Shown here: one piece after another, positions 7,888-16,847 of the stretch | Layout: each line of letters begins with the position of its first letter | How positions within the stretch are numbered: the first letter of the stretch is position 1 | Source of the DNA: DATCYX01 sp963714425 | Lineage (GTDB): Bacteria > Chloroflexota > Anaerolineae > Anaerolineales > UBA4823 | Reading direction: 5' to 3' | Length of the DNA: 64,000 bases | NCBI GenBank assembly: GCA_963714425.1 | Contig: CAVQOI010000008.1 | Location: forward strand, 248,001 to 312,000 | Translations under genes and position numbers: made by a program | Notes under the pieces: generated by a model | Database searches by the model: none | What the model saw: only the letters and a program-made list of their open reading frames with translations | Told to the model about the DNA's origin: nothing

Positions 7888-9379
7888 TGGCCATATTCCC
7901 CAGAGCCGACCAGGAATCAAGAAACTGGCTCACCGAGACTGTATAAATCGTTCCCCCATTCAGGTAATAAACTAAATTTGAGGTATATCCGGTGACGACC
8001 ACGGTATGCTCATAGCGTGCTACGATGGTGTGGAGACCGTCAGAAGGTGTGTAATACACAGGAATGCCGTTATCGATTGACCCGATGATCCATACGAACA
8101 CCGGCCTTCCATTCGCAACCTCATTCCTCAGTCCATCCCAGCTCAGTGGACGGTGTGCATATGCCTGCACTCCGTAATCGCGTAACACTTCTGCCACTGG
8201 TTCAGCATGCACGCCGTATGGATTAGGCGGGATCTGTCCCCAGGCGCCGTACACACTGCCCACGAAGCCCTTATCAGGGTTATCGGAGTGCGGCAGCTGG
8301 TAGAAAAACTCCAACTCATCGATGTTATAGCCGAAGGTCTTCGCCCAGTCGACCGCAGAACGCGATTCGCAATCCAGGGGTAGGGCCTGAGGTCTGCCGG
8401 TAATCCCGCTTAAGATTCGTGACGATGGCAAGCTTGGTGGTGGAGGAGTTGGGGTGGGTGGCGCTGGATTTTCGCTGATCGTGGCGAAAATACACCAACC
8501 TCGTAATGTTCCGGTACCTGAAGCAGAGCGATCGGATACGTTTAAACGCCATTCGCCGGCTATGCTCACGCCATCGAACCAGCTCAAGGGTTGGTTCGGT
8601 ATATATATTCCTGAAATCGCTGCCGGGCTAGAAGCGCATTTGTTCTCCACGGCTGAGGAGAGTTCGTCATCGAGTATGGCTTTGATGTTATCATTGCTGC
8701 AACCCAGGCTTGTGGCTGGTCTTCCTGGGCGGTGTATCAGGTTCACTGAGTCACCCGTATTTAGATGGGTCAAGTTAATATTTAGATCACCCACCCAAGT
8801 GTGGTTAATATCCAACTGCACATCGATATCAACAATCTGCCTCGTATCGTTAATTGTTATTGAATCGTTTAGTCCTGATTCATTATTGTCTGGGATTGTC
8901 TTGGGCGACGAGAAAGTATCGCAATACAACAGCTTTATAGGTGGTGTGAAAGGTGGTGGAGGCGTTGGTGTTGGCGCTGGGGCTTGTGCTTCTTGCCAGA
9001 ACAGGATTGGCAGGTGTACGATCGTTATCTCAGAGGGCGAGGCTTGTTCGGGATCGCCTGCAGTGCCCGATGGTGTTTCTGTGGGAGTTTCGCTGAGTCG
9101 TGGGATAACCGTTTGCGAGGGTGGTATTGAAGTCGCTGTTGGCGTAACCACAATTGTCGCGGTGTAGGTGGCTGTGCTTGTCGGAAGGACGATCGCCGCG
9201 GTTACACTTGGTGTGTATGGGGCAATCTCGCTTGATGGGGAAGATGTCGCTTCTGCCCTGGTTGTTTTGGTGCTTGCAAAGACAGCCTGCCCTTGGCTGA
9301 GTACAAATAACAGTGCGGCTGATCCCATGGCGATCCAGCAAAGCGCGATCCGTTTGGGGGTGCGGAGAGTAGTGTGCAT
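7871..9379 (-). CDS. Secreted protein: P-domain-like module plus C39-like peptidase domain
   Basis: 502 residues. A signal peptide (about 1-36) is followed by a Thr/Ser/Pro-rich linker (about 37-150, including APTPTPPPPFTPP), then a proprotein-convertase P-domain-like beta module (about 155-310: VDIDVQLDINHTWVGDLNINL, IAGEWRLNVSD, LRGWCIF), a second Pro-rich linker, and a C-terminal papain-fold C39_2-like domain (about 325-502) with the candidate nucleophile in LDCESRSA and the candidate His in YEHTVVVTGY. Such domains cleave or bind peptides outside the cell. It may be anchored in the cell wall or released; no sorting signal is visible. Confidence 0.8.
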   Translation of the reverse strand: MHTTLRTPKRIALCWIAMGSAALLFVLSQGQAVFASTKTTRAEATSSPSSEIAPYTPSVTAAIVLPTSTATYTATIVVTPTATSIPPSQTVIPRLSETPTETPSGTAGDPEQASPSEITIVHLPILFWQEAQAPAPTPTPPPPFTPPIKLLYCDTFSSPKTIPDNNESGLNDSITINDTRQIVDIDVQLDINHTWVGDLNINLTHLNTGDSVNLIHRPGRPATSLGCSNDNIKAILDDELSSAVENKCASSPAAISGIYIPNQPLSWFDGVSIAGEWRLNVSDRSASGTGTLRGWCIFATISENPAPPTPTPPPPSLPSSRILSGITGRPQALPLDCESRSAVDWAKTFGYNIDELEFFYQLPHSDNPDKGFVGSVYGAWGQIPPNPYGVHAEPVAEVLRDYGVQAYAHRPLSWDGLRNEVANGRPVFVWIIGSIDNGIPVYYTPSDGLHTIVARYEHTVVVTGYTSNLVYYLNGGTIYTVSVSQFLDSWSALGNMAITARP

Positions 9380-9518
9380 GGCGGGTCGTGGGTAGCAGTG
9401 AGAATTATCTTACCATGAATGGCAGAAGACCATGGGAAGGCACGAAACTTGTAACGGATTACAATTGAGCAAGGTCTAGATCGGTCCACGTGCACTGGTT
9501 TGGCATAAAAAGTGACCT

Positions 9519-10172
9519 ATGGAGAATAAAGAAATATTTCCCAAAGTAGCCTTTCTGCTGATAATTGCCATCGCGTTCTCCGCGTGTTCGCCAACTGTCC
9601 CTCCCACCCCGGGAGTACCGACAGTTAGTAATTATCCCATTGTTGGCAATCCATCAAACCCGCAGCCAACGATTACTAATGACGAGGGGGGAGAGAGCGC
9701 CGTCCAGCTAGATGTGCAGCCATTCCAGCTGGTGACCCGATTTCCTCAGCTGCCACCGTACCGCACACAGATAGGGTCGCCGGTAGCTATCGCCAACTTT
9801 ATTTCTCCACAATCTGGCTGCAACTGGATGGGCGTGGGTGGACAGGTCTTCGACCTGAGTGGTACCCCACTGACCAGACTTGTCATTGAAGTAGGCGGGC
9901 GATTAGAGGGACGAGAAATTTTCCATCTAGAGCTCTCTGGCAATGCGCCTATCCTGGGTCCGGGAGGTTTTGTGGTTGCGCTGGCTGATCACGCCGTGAA
10001 TACATCCGGCGAGTTGTGGATTCTGGTTTACGACCTAGCAGGTCAGCCGCTCATCCAGCGGACTTATTTCCCAACTTACGCTGATTGTACGAAGAATTTC
10101 ACCCTGATAAATTTCTCGCAGATATCTCCGGGTCTGGCTCCGCGCATGACTTTCCCATTAATTTTTAAATAA
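9519..10172 (+). CDS. Uncharacterised lipoprotein
   Basis: A 217-residue protein with a lipoprotein signal peptide ending in Phe-Ser-Ala-Cys, a Pro/Thr-rich spacer, and a beta-rich domain (VGGQVFDLSGTPLTRLVIEVGG; LWILVYDLAGQPLIQRTYFPTYADC) resembling an immunoglobulin-like or carboxypeptidase-regulatory-like fold. I do not recognise a family. It is followed three bases later by the methyltransferase gene, so the two may share a transcript by position only. Confidence 0.7.
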   Translation: MENKEIFPKVAFLLIIAIAFSACSPTVPPTPGVPTVSNYPIVGNPSNPQPTITNDEGGESAVQLDVQPFQLVTRFPQLPPYRTQIGSPVAIANFISPQSGCNWMGVGGQVFDLSGTPLTRLVIEVGGRLEGREIFHLELSGNAPILGPGGFVVALADHAVNTSGELWILVYDLAGQPLIQRTYFPTYADCTKNFTLINFSQISPGLAPRMTFPLIFK

Positions 10173-10175
10173 TCC

Positions 10176-10760
10176 ATGCCGTTGCCGGATCACTTCGATA
10201 TCGTCGCCCCTTTTTATGACCGCGCTCTGCCGCCTCGCCAGGAGGGCTTCCTGGTTGAGCTGGCTGGATTACCACTGGATGGCATTTTGCTAGACGCTGG
10301 CGGGGGAACCGGTCGCATTGGGCAGACGCTTCGTCCATTGGTATCACAAGTGGTGATCGCGGATCTTTCGCTCGGAATGCTAGGGAAAGCGCGAGATAAG
10401 ATTGGACTCCAGGCTGTTTGTTCCAAAAGTGAGCGCATGCCATTTCCCGATGGCTGTTTCGACCGCATTATCATGGTGGATGCTTTACATCACGTTTATA
10501 ATCAGAGCCAGACTGCAGCTGAGCTATTCCGAGTGCTAAAGCCTGGAGGCCGTTTGGTGATCGAGGAACCCGATATACGCCATTTTGCTGTGAAGTTGAT
10601 CGCACTTGCGGAAAAACTCCTCTTTATGCGCAGCCATTTCCTCGCGGCTGATAGGATAGCCGGGCTGTTCGACCACCACGGCGTGGGATCCCAGATCGAA
10701 TATCGGGATGGCAACACTTGGGTCGTCATTGACAAACCACAAACTAGCAAAATATCCTAG
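10176..10760 (+). CDS. Class I SAM-dependent methyltransferase
   Basis: A 194-residue methyltransferase of the UbiE/Methyltransf_11 kind. Motif I is LLDAGGGTGRIG, the acidic residue of motif II is in VIADLS, and post-motifs RMPFPDGCFDRIIMVDALHHV and RVLKPGGRLVIEEPD are standard. The acceptor is unknown. It abuts plsY downstream with no gap, which hints at, but does not prove, a lipid-related substrate. Confidence 0.85.
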   Translation: MPLPDHFDIVAPFYDRALPPRQEGFLVELAGLPLDGILLDAGGGTGRIGQTLRPLVSQVVIADLSLGMLGKARDKIGLQAVCSKSERMPFPDGCFDRIIMVDALHHVYNQSQTAAELFRVLKPGGRLVIEEPDIRHFAVKLIALAEKLLFMRSHFLAADRIAGLFDHHGVGSQIEYRDGNTWVVIDKPQTSKIS

Positions 10761-11357
10761 ATGCCGTTGCTTACAGATATAGGGTTCATTATTTTGGGAT
10801 ATTTATCTGGCTCGTTACCTTTCGCCGTGTGGGTCACCCAATGGCGTAAAGGGACAGACGTGCGCGCTGCGGGTTCCCATCATGCCACCGCAACAAACAC
10901 GATCCGTCAAGCGGGGTGGCTTGCAGGCTCCATTGTCCTTATCCTGGATGTCGCCAAAGGTTTCTTGCCGGTTTTCATTGCAGGCAAATTTGGAATTGGA
11001 GGATGGTCGCTTGCATTCATCGCCGCAGCGATTGTGGTGGGACACTGCTGGCCGTTATTTGCTAGATTTCGGGGAGGTATGGGTTTGGCAACTACCGGAG
11101 GCGCTATCCTGGCGGTTGACCCCCTTGGTTTCCTCATCGGATTGGGATTTCTAATTACCGTTGTCCTGCTGATACGCCACAGCGCCCGTGCCAGCGTACT
11201 GGTGGGCGTGCTGCTTCCCTGGCTATTCTGGTTGGTGGGCCTTCGAGCAGATAGCTTCTCGGTTGCACTAGGGGCTGGCCTGGTGGTTGCACTGCGCTTC
11301 TTAATGGACTGGAATCGCCAATACCATGAGCTCTGGCTTGATCGCCCTGGACATTAG
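10761..11357 (+). CDS. PlsY-like glycerol-3-phosphate acyltransferase family protein
   Basis: A 198-residue membrane protein with five to six helices matching PlsY, which acylates glycerol-3-phosphate from acyl-phosphate. SGSLPFAVWVTQWRKGTDVR is the first family loop, and GHCWPLFARFRGGMGLAT corresponds to the usual GHxxPxFxxFKGGKGVAT. The normally strict GSGNxGATN block is altered to GSHHATATN, and the second-loop Lys to Met, so phosphate or acyl-donor binding may differ. Possibly a divergent paralogue rather than the housekeeping enzyme. It overlaps the convergent hypE by four bases. Confidence 0.75.
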   Translation: MPLLTDIGFIILGYLSGSLPFAVWVTQWRKGTDVRAAGSHHATATNTIRQAGWLAGSIVLILDVAKGFLPVFIAGKFGIGGWSLAFIAAAIVVGHCWPLFARFRGGMGLATTGGAILAVDPLGFLIGLGFLITVVLLIRHSARASVLVGVLLPWLFWLVGLRADSFSVALGAGLVVALRFLMDWNRQYHELWLDRPGH

Positions 11358-12421
11358 CAAATTCTTGGTAATAATTCGCCTGCCAGCATGTCTAGGATGC
11401 GCCTTGTTCCGATAGTGGTTCGCATCAGTACACGCCCAGGGGGGTCTTGAGTGACGGTACCAATAATCACCGCATCCTGACCATAAGGCACACTACGCAT
11501 AGCTAATAAGGTCTTCTCGGCATCTTCTTGCGCTACCAGGGCGATCAACTTGCCCTCGTTGGCGATGTAGAGCGGATCGAAACCTAACATCTCACACGCA
11601 GCGCTGACAGCAGGTCTCACCGGAATGGCGTCTTCCTCGATAGTTATGCACACATCCGACTGAGCGGCAATTTCATTCAAACTGGTTGCCAGGCCCCCGC
11701 GTGTCGGATCGCGCAAAACGTGCACCTGGTCGGTAGATTCCAGGATGGCAGATACCAGATGGTTCAGTGGAGCTACATCGCTCCGCACATCGGCATCAAA
11801 GCCCAATTCGCCGCGCGCTGCTAACACAGCGATACCGTGATCTCCAAGTGGTCCTGACAGAAGGACAGCATCTCCAGGTTGAGCCCTGGCTCCGCCGATT
11901 TCTAAGCCGGTAGGGATCAATCCCACGCCGGTAGTAGTGATATATAAACCGTCTGCTTTGCCTTTCTGCACGACCTTCGTGTCCCCAGCGATAATCTGCA
12001 CACCGGCTTCCGCAGCTGCGGTCTGCATTGAGGCCACCACGCGCTGCAGTATTTGCAGGTCCAGGCCCTCCTCCAGGATGAAACCCGCTGTCAGGTAGAG
12101 CGGGGTTGCGCCCAACATGGAGACATCGTTGACTGTGCCACAGACTGCCAGGCGACCGATATCACCACCAGGAAAGAAGAGCGGGTAAACCACATGGGAA
12201 TCGGTACTCACAGCCAGTTGTGTGCAAGCATTGGGCTGGACACTACCAGCGTCGTCCCCGCATCGCAGAACAGCATTATCGAATGCCGACAAGAAAACCC
12301 CCTGGATGAGATCATGGGAGAGCTTGCCTCCGCTTCCGTGTCCCAACATAATCTGTTCTTTATGGGTGAGGGGAATTGGGCATACCGCCCCTTCGAGGTT
12401 AGGAATTATGCGATCGCTCAT
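11354..12421 (-). CDS. hypE: Hydrogenase maturation protein HypE
   Basis: 355 residues of the AIR-synthase/PurM family. HypE dehydrates the carbamoyl group transferred by HypF on its C-terminal Cys to a cyanide ligand for the Fe site. The invariant C-terminus P-R-I-C is present, as are the N-terminal LGHGSGGKLSHDLI and LRDPTRGGLATSLNEIA. It is the last gene of the hydrogenase operon and starts 13 bases after hypD. Confidence 0.95.
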   Translation of the reverse strand: MSDRIIPNLEGAVCPIPLTHKEQIMLGHGSGGKLSHDLIQGVFLSAFDNAVLRCGDDAGSVQPNACTQLAVSTDSHVVYPLFFPGGDIGRLAVCGTVNDVSMLGATPLYLTAGFILEEGLDLQILQRVVASMQTAAAEAGVQIIAGDTKVVQKGKADGLYITTTGVGLIPTGLEIGGARAQPGDAVLLSGPLGDHGIAVLAARGELGFDADVRSDVAPLNHLVSAILESTDQVHVLRDPTRGGLATSLNEIAAQSDVCITIEEDAIPVRPAVSAACEMLGFDPLYIANEGKLIALVAQEDAEKTLLAMRSVPYGQDAVIIGTVTQDPPGRVLMRTTIGTRRILDMLAGELLPRIC

Positions 12422-12434
12422 CGAGTGACCTTCC

Positions 12435-13520
12435 TCAATTTAGCGAATAACGATAGTACGCCGCGCAGGCGCCTTCCGAGGAAACCATCGTGGCTCCCAA
12501 GGGGTTCTCCGGTGTGCACTTGCTACCAAATGCCGTGCAGTCGTGGGGTTTTTTCAGCCCTTGCAAGATTTGTCCTGCAATGCATTCCGCTGATTCATCT
12601 GGTGTGATCTCGGCAACAGAGAATTGTTGCTCCGCGTCGTAATCAATCAGCTCCGGACGCAAACGCCAACCAGACATAGGAATCACACCGATGCCCCGCC
12701 ATTTCTGGTCGCACTCGATGAATATCTGATTGATGACCTCCTGGGCAGGCAGGTTGCCTTCCTGAGTGACAACCCGCTTGTAGGCATTTGCGGTTTCGAT
12801 CTTACCCTGCTCTAAATTCTTTACAGTCATCAGAATTCCCTGGGCAATATCGAGTGGCTCAAACCCAGTGACTGTGATCGGCACCTGGTATTTGTGGGCG
12901 ATAGGAAGATACTCCCAGTAGCCCATTACGGCACATACATGCCCAGCAGCCAGAAAACCCTGCACCCGGTTTGAAGGCGAGCTGAGAATTGCGTGCATGG
13001 CAGGTGGCACACGCACATGTGAGACCAGCACGCTATAGTTGGAAAGCTTCAAGGATTTCGCTTGCAGCACACTCATGGCATTTGCAGGTGCAGTAGTCTC
13101 GAAGCCAATGGCAAAAAACACAACCTGCTTATCAGGATTCTTTTTAGCGATTTCGAGTGCATCCAGCGGAGAATAGACAACACGAACGTCTCCACCCGCT
13201 GCACGGATTGAAAATAGATCACTTCTCGAGCCGGGCACACGCAGCATATCTCCATATGAAGTAAAGATCACTCCAGGCTGCGCAGCGATCGCCTGTGCTT
13301 TATCAATCAGTTCTAACGAAGTTACGCAAACCGGACATCCCGGCCCATGAACTAGCTCGATTTCTTCCGGCAGAAGCTGGTCTAATCCATAGCGCATGAT
13401 GGCATGTGTCTGTCCACCGCAGATCTCCATGATCACCCACGGGCGCGTCACCTGGCGGCGGATTTCTGAGATTACCGCGTGCACCAGCTCCTTGTCGCGA
13501 TACTCATGAATATATTTCAT
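12435..13520 (-). CDS. hypD: Hydrogenase maturation protein HypD
   Basis: 361 residues from the ATG at 13520 (MKYIHEYRD), the family-typical start; an upstream in-frame start at 13553 would add residues unlike HypD. It is an Fe-S scaffold that with HypC assembles the Fe(CN)2CO group. Motifs CGGQTHAI, LVHGPGCPVCVT, FAIGFETTAP and a C-terminal cysteine set (CTAFGSKCTPENPLGA) are present. It overlaps hypC by 17 bases, suggesting coupled translation. Confidence 0.95.
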   Translation of the reverse strand: MKYIHEYRDKELVHAVISEIRRQVTRPWVIMEICGGQTHAIMRYGLDQLLPEEIELVHGPGCPVCVTSLELIDKAQAIAAQPGVIFTSYGDMLRVPGSRSDLFSIRAAGGDVRVVYSPLDALEIAKKNPDKQVVFFAIGFETTAPANAMSVLQAKSLKLSNYSVLVSHVRVPPAMHAILSSPSNRVQGFLAAGHVCAVMGYWEYLPIAHKYQVPITVTGFEPLDIAQGILMTVKNLEQGKIETANAYKRVVTQEGNLPAQEVINQIFIECDQKWRGIGVIPMSGWRLRPELIDYDAEQQFSVAEITPDESAECIAGQILQGLKKPHDCTAFGSKCTPENPLGATMVSSEGACAAYYRYSLN

Positions 13521-13779
13521 TGAGATCGTTCTCACTCGCCCCGTTATCAACATCCATGGCAGCTATCTCACGTAAAAGCTGCATGGTCTCTTGGGCTTCC
13601 TGCTCACTGATTAAGTGGAGCGCAAAGCCTACATGAATCACGGTATACTCGCCCACCTGAGCTTCGGGAACATAAGCTAGGCAAGCCTCGCGGGTGACAC
13701 CACCGAAGTCGATCTTGCCCATGCTTAGCCCATTGGCTTCGTAAATCTCGACAATCTTTCCAGGTACACCTAAGCACAT
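13504..13779 (-). CDS. hypC: Hydrogenase maturation chaperone HypC
   Basis: A 91-residue HypC/HupF chaperone beginning M-C-L-G-V-P-G; the Cys2 exposed after Met removal carries the iron group to the large subunit. The family GxVxLAYVPEAQVGEYTVIHVGFAL region is clear. It lies between the C-terminal part of hypF (36-base gap) and hypD. Confidence 0.95.
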   Translation of the reverse strand: MCLGVPGKIVEIYEANGLSMGKIDFGGVTREACLAYVPEAQVGEYTVIHVGFALHLISEQEAQETMQLLREIAAMDVDNGASENDLNEIYS

Positions 13780-13815
13780 ACTGCCTCCAATAGATTACCT
13801 ACAACATTTCCTCTA

Positions 13816-14124
13816 TCAACGCACAGCCATTACCCGGGAGCTGGCTACTACTGCCTGCCCAAGCGCGATCCCGCCATCGTTCGTTGGTGCCTGAGAGTGG
13901 ACATAAATTTGAAAGCCATCCGGATGCATTAGATCCAAGGTTTTGTGCAGCAGTGTCATGTTCTGCCAAACGCCCCCGCTCAGGGCGACACGTGTAATAC
14001 CGGTTTGTTTGGATAGCTGCCTAGCAACCAGCCAGGACATGCGGGCAATACTGTTGTGGACGCGGGCAGAGATAACCGATATTGGTACGCTGGCCTGCAG
14101 GTCGTCCAGCATCGCAGAGAACAA
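13816..14124 (-). CDS. hypF: HypF, C-terminal part, separated by a frameshift
   Basis: This frame encodes about 102 residues (extendable a few codons upstream to the shift point) that are the end of the HypF Kae1-like carbamoyltransferase domain: VISARVHNSIARMSWLVARQ, VALSGGVWQNMTLL and NDGGIALGQAVVA. It has no plausible start or ribosome site of its own. The two reading frames can only be joined by skipping one base within about 14146-14151, because the second frame has a TAG at 14152-14154 and the first has a TAA at 14147-14149. It is either a one-base insertion (real or assembly error) or a recoding site. Confidence 0.85.
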   Translation of the reverse strand: MFSAMLDDLQASVPISVISARVHNSIARMSWLVARQLSKQTGITRVALSGGVWQNMTLLHKTLDLMHPDGFQIYVHSQAPTNDGGIALGQAVVASSRVMAVR

Positions 14125-14146
14125 CGGACCAGGATGGCAGACGATG

Positions 14147-16174
14147 TTACTCTATCCCTTCTTCCCCTCGAATCTCAATAGGATAAATCCCTTTCTCATC
14201 TTTATCAGCCAGAGCTTCGAACTCGATAGCAGCTTGCGCTTCGTAATTGACCGTCTGTCGCACGCCAGCGAGCGCAGCCGCAGCGTCGAATAGCCGCCCC
14301 ATACTGGACGTGAATGGAGAATTGACCCCTGATATTAGCTGGCGTTCGATAGCTGTCAGGGTGGCAGGCTCAGAAAGCTGGTTGGCGTATTGCACAGGTG
14401 CCAGGCACTCTTTCCAGGGAATACCCGCCTGCCAAAGCCACGCCAGCGCCATCCGCCAGGGCTCGCGTATGGCCTTATCACCGCCTGGAAGCGGCACGTA
14501 GTGCAGGTGTGCAGCGCGTTGATATGCCTGATAGCTGGCAATAAGGAACTCGCCACCCCAAATACCTCCATCCTCACCATACCCGGTGCCGTCAAATGCC
14601 AGACCAATAACCGGCTGGTCGTCATTCAGCTTATTCTCTACCATGCAGGCAGCGATGTGGGCGTGGTGGTGCTGAACACCGATGGCATGCAGCCCGTCAT
14701 CCTGGGCGCGCTGCAATGCATAACGCGTTGCCAGGTAATCCGGGTGCAGGTCGTAGGCAATGATCTCTGGGCGGATGCGGAACAGGCGCTCGAAATGGGC
14801 TATCCCATCTTCGAAGGATTGCAAAGTCTCATAGTTCTCCATATCACCGATATGGTGGCTCAAAAAGGCGTACTCGCCGCGCGTCACGCAGATTGTATTC
14901 TTGAGCTCAGCGCCTGTTGCAATCGTGGGAGGTGATTGCCAGGGAAGTAAAACCGGGTACGGCGCATAGCCACGCGAACGGCGTAACGGATATACTGCCT
15001 TGTTATGAACTCTTACTACCGAATCATCGCAGCGAGTGCGAATAGGCCGGTCATGCATCAAAAACGCCTCAGCAAGCCCACTTAGCCGGATTCTGGCATC
15101 TTCATTACTGAAGGCGATTGGCTCTTCAGACAGGTTGCCGCTGGTCATCACCAGTGCATCTAGCGCTGGAAGGCTGCTATCTTGCGGGTGAGGGCTGAAC
15201 AGGAGATAGTGCAGAGGTGTATAGGGCAGCATAACACCCAGAGTATCCTGATCGGGTGCGACCTGCTGGGCTATTGTAGAGCTGGATCGTCGCTGCAATA
15301 CCACGATCGGGCGTTCACGCGACTCCAGAAGTGCTTGCTCTGCCGCGTCGACGAAGCAGTGTCGTTCCACTGTCGCCAGATTGGGCATCATTACGGCGAA
15401 AGGCTTATCCACACGCAGCTTGCGTTGGCGCAGCTCGTTGACAGCTCGCACGTTAGTCGCGTCGCAAGCCAGGTGGAAGCCGCCCAGACCTTTGATTGCG
15501 ATGGTTTTTCCATCTATGAGTAAGCGTTGAGTCTCCAGCAGAGCCGCATCCTCACGAAGACTTGCCTCTTCACCTACGCCGGTTGTATTGAGCTCCAACC
15601 AAATATGCGGTCCGCAGCGCGGGCATGCCACCGGCTGGGCGTGGAATCGCCTGTCTAGCGGCTCGTGATATTCTGCATCGCAATCTGGGCAAAGCTTGAA
15701 TGCTGCCATAGTAGTCTTCGGGCGGTCGTACGGGATATCCTCGATGATGGTAAAGCGCGGCCCGCAGTTGGTGCAATTGAGGAAAGGATAGCGATAGCGC
15801 CTGTCGGAAGGGTCGAACAGCTCACGCAGGCAATCCGCGCAGATGCTCACGTCGGGAGAAATTGGCTGAAAGGCATCGTCGATCGCCATTGAGCTGGCAA
15901 TCTCAAAGCATGTGAAGCCATTCGCCGGGCGTTCTTCCACGGATATGCTGTCGATGCGCGATAGAGGTGGTGGTTCATTATGGAGCGCCTGGATGAATAG
16001 GTGCAGCGTTTCGGGATTGCCATCCACCTCGATATCCACCCCAGCGGATGTGTTGCGAACCCAGCCGTTCAAGCCTAAGCGTTTAGCCAGCGAGTAGACG
16101 AACGGGCGGAACCCAACCCCTTGCACTGTTCCAGTGATATGAATTCGTAACCCGGCTAGCTCGGCTGTTTTCAT
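14147..16174 (-). CDS. hypF: Carbamoyltransferase HypF, N-terminal part (frameshifted)
   Basis: 675 residues from the ATG at 16174, which overlaps the hypB stop as ATGA; an earlier in-frame ATG would lie inside hypB. HypF makes carbamoyl-adenylate from carbamoyl phosphate and loads HypE. Domains in order: acylphosphatase-like (GTVQGVGFRPFVYSLA), two zinc fingers (CADC/CTNC and CPDC/CPRC), YrdC-like, then most of the Kae1-like domain with QHHHAHIAACM. The frame stops right after IEIRGEEGIE, losing the final conserved motifs, which continue in the +1 frame at 13816-14124. Confidence 0.93.
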   Translation of the reverse strand: MKTAELAGLRIHITGTVQGVGFRPFVYSLAKRLGLNGWVRNTSAGVDIEVDGNPETLHLFIQALHNEPPPLSRIDSISVEERPANGFTCFEIASSMAIDDAFQPISPDVSICADCLRELFDPSDRRYRYPFLNCTNCGPRFTIIEDIPYDRPKTTMAAFKLCPDCDAEYHEPLDRRFHAQPVACPRCGPHIWLELNTTGVGEEASLREDAALLETQRLLIDGKTIAIKGLGGFHLACDATNVRAVNELRQRKLRVDKPFAVMMPNLATVERHCFVDAAEQALLESRERPIVVLQRRSSSTIAQQVAPDQDTLGVMLPYTPLHYLLFSPHPQDSSLPALDALVMTSGNLSEEPIAFSNEDARIRLSGLAEAFLMHDRPIRTRCDDSVVRVHNKAVYPLRRSRGYAPYPVLLPWQSPPTIATGAELKNTICVTRGEYAFLSHHIGDMENYETLQSFEDGIAHFERLFRIRPEIIAYDLHPDYLATRYALQRAQDDGLHAIGVQHHHAHIAACMVENKLNDDQPVIGLAFDGTGYGEDGGIWGGEFLIASYQAYQRAAHLHYVPLPGGDKAIREPWRMALAWLWQAGIPWKECLAPVQYANQLSEPATLTAIERQLISGVNSPFTSSMGRLFDAAAALAGVRQTVNYEAQAAIEFEALADKDEKGIYPIEIRGEEGIE

Positions 16175-16845
16175 CCCGCTTTCATCCCTCGGTAACGGGT
16201 CACGCACCCTTCAAGCCAAACCAGCCAGCCATCGATCCCGTCTCCGCTGCGACAAGAGAGCGGGAAAGTCACCAACCCCGGATTGAGGATTTCCACACCA
16301 CGCTGAAAAACCTCCATTTTGAAGTCTATGTATGGCAGTAGGTCAATTTTATTGACCACCAGAGCGTCTACGTCGCGATACATGCCAGGGTATTTATAGG
16401 GCTTATCATCCCCTTCAGGCACAGAAGCAATCAGAACGCTGGCATGTGTGCCTAGTGGAAAGCTTGCCGGGCAGACGAGATTACCAACATTCTCTACGAT
16501 CAACAAGTCGATCATATCCAGATCGAGCTGGGGCAGCGCAGCGTCCAACATGGCAGCATCTAGATGACACTCCCCCCCAGTGTTGATTTGGATAGCAACT
16601 GCACCCGCCGCTGCCGCTCGGTCAGCGTCTATGCTCGTAGCAATATCCCCATCTATCACAGCCACACGCAATTTACCCATCAGCCCTTGAACTGTTTTCT
16701 CAATCAATGAAGTCTTGCCGGCGCCTGGTGAAGCCATAAAATTGAGGGCGTACACCCCAGCTTTATCCAAACGCAAGCGTATCTCGTTTGCCAGGCGCTC
16801 ATTGGCACCCAGGATTTTCTCAACGACGGGAATACGAGCAGGCAT
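16171..16845 (-). CDS. hypB: Hydrogenase nickel-incorporation GTPase HypB
   Basis: 224 residues from the ATG at 16845 (a TTG two codons earlier is possible). A SIMIBI-class GTPase that helps HypA deliver nickel. P-loop SPGAGKTSLIE, the metal-site motif NTGGECHLDAAM, NVGNLVCPA, and the guanine-specificity motif VNKIDLLP are visible. There is no His-rich N-terminal nickel-storage stretch and no N-terminal CxxCGC site. It sits two bases after the hypA stop and overlaps hypF. Confidence 0.95.
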   Translation of the reverse strand: MPARIPVVEKILGANERLANEIRLRLDKAGVYALNFMASPGAGKTSLIEKTVQGLMGKLRVAVIDGDIATSIDADRAAAAGAVAIQINTGGECHLDAAMLDAALPQLDLDMIDLLIVENVGNLVCPASFPLGTHASVLIASVPEGDDKPYKYPGMYRDVDALVVNKIDLLPYIDFKMEVFQRGVEILNPGLVTFPLSCRSGDGIDGWLVWLEGCVTRYRGMKAG

Positions 16846-16847
16846 GT

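Noticed and set aside
8454..9167. 237-codon plus-strand open frame
   Set aside because: It is the shadow of the secreted C39/P-domain gene, whose signal peptide and domains are clear on the minus strand.
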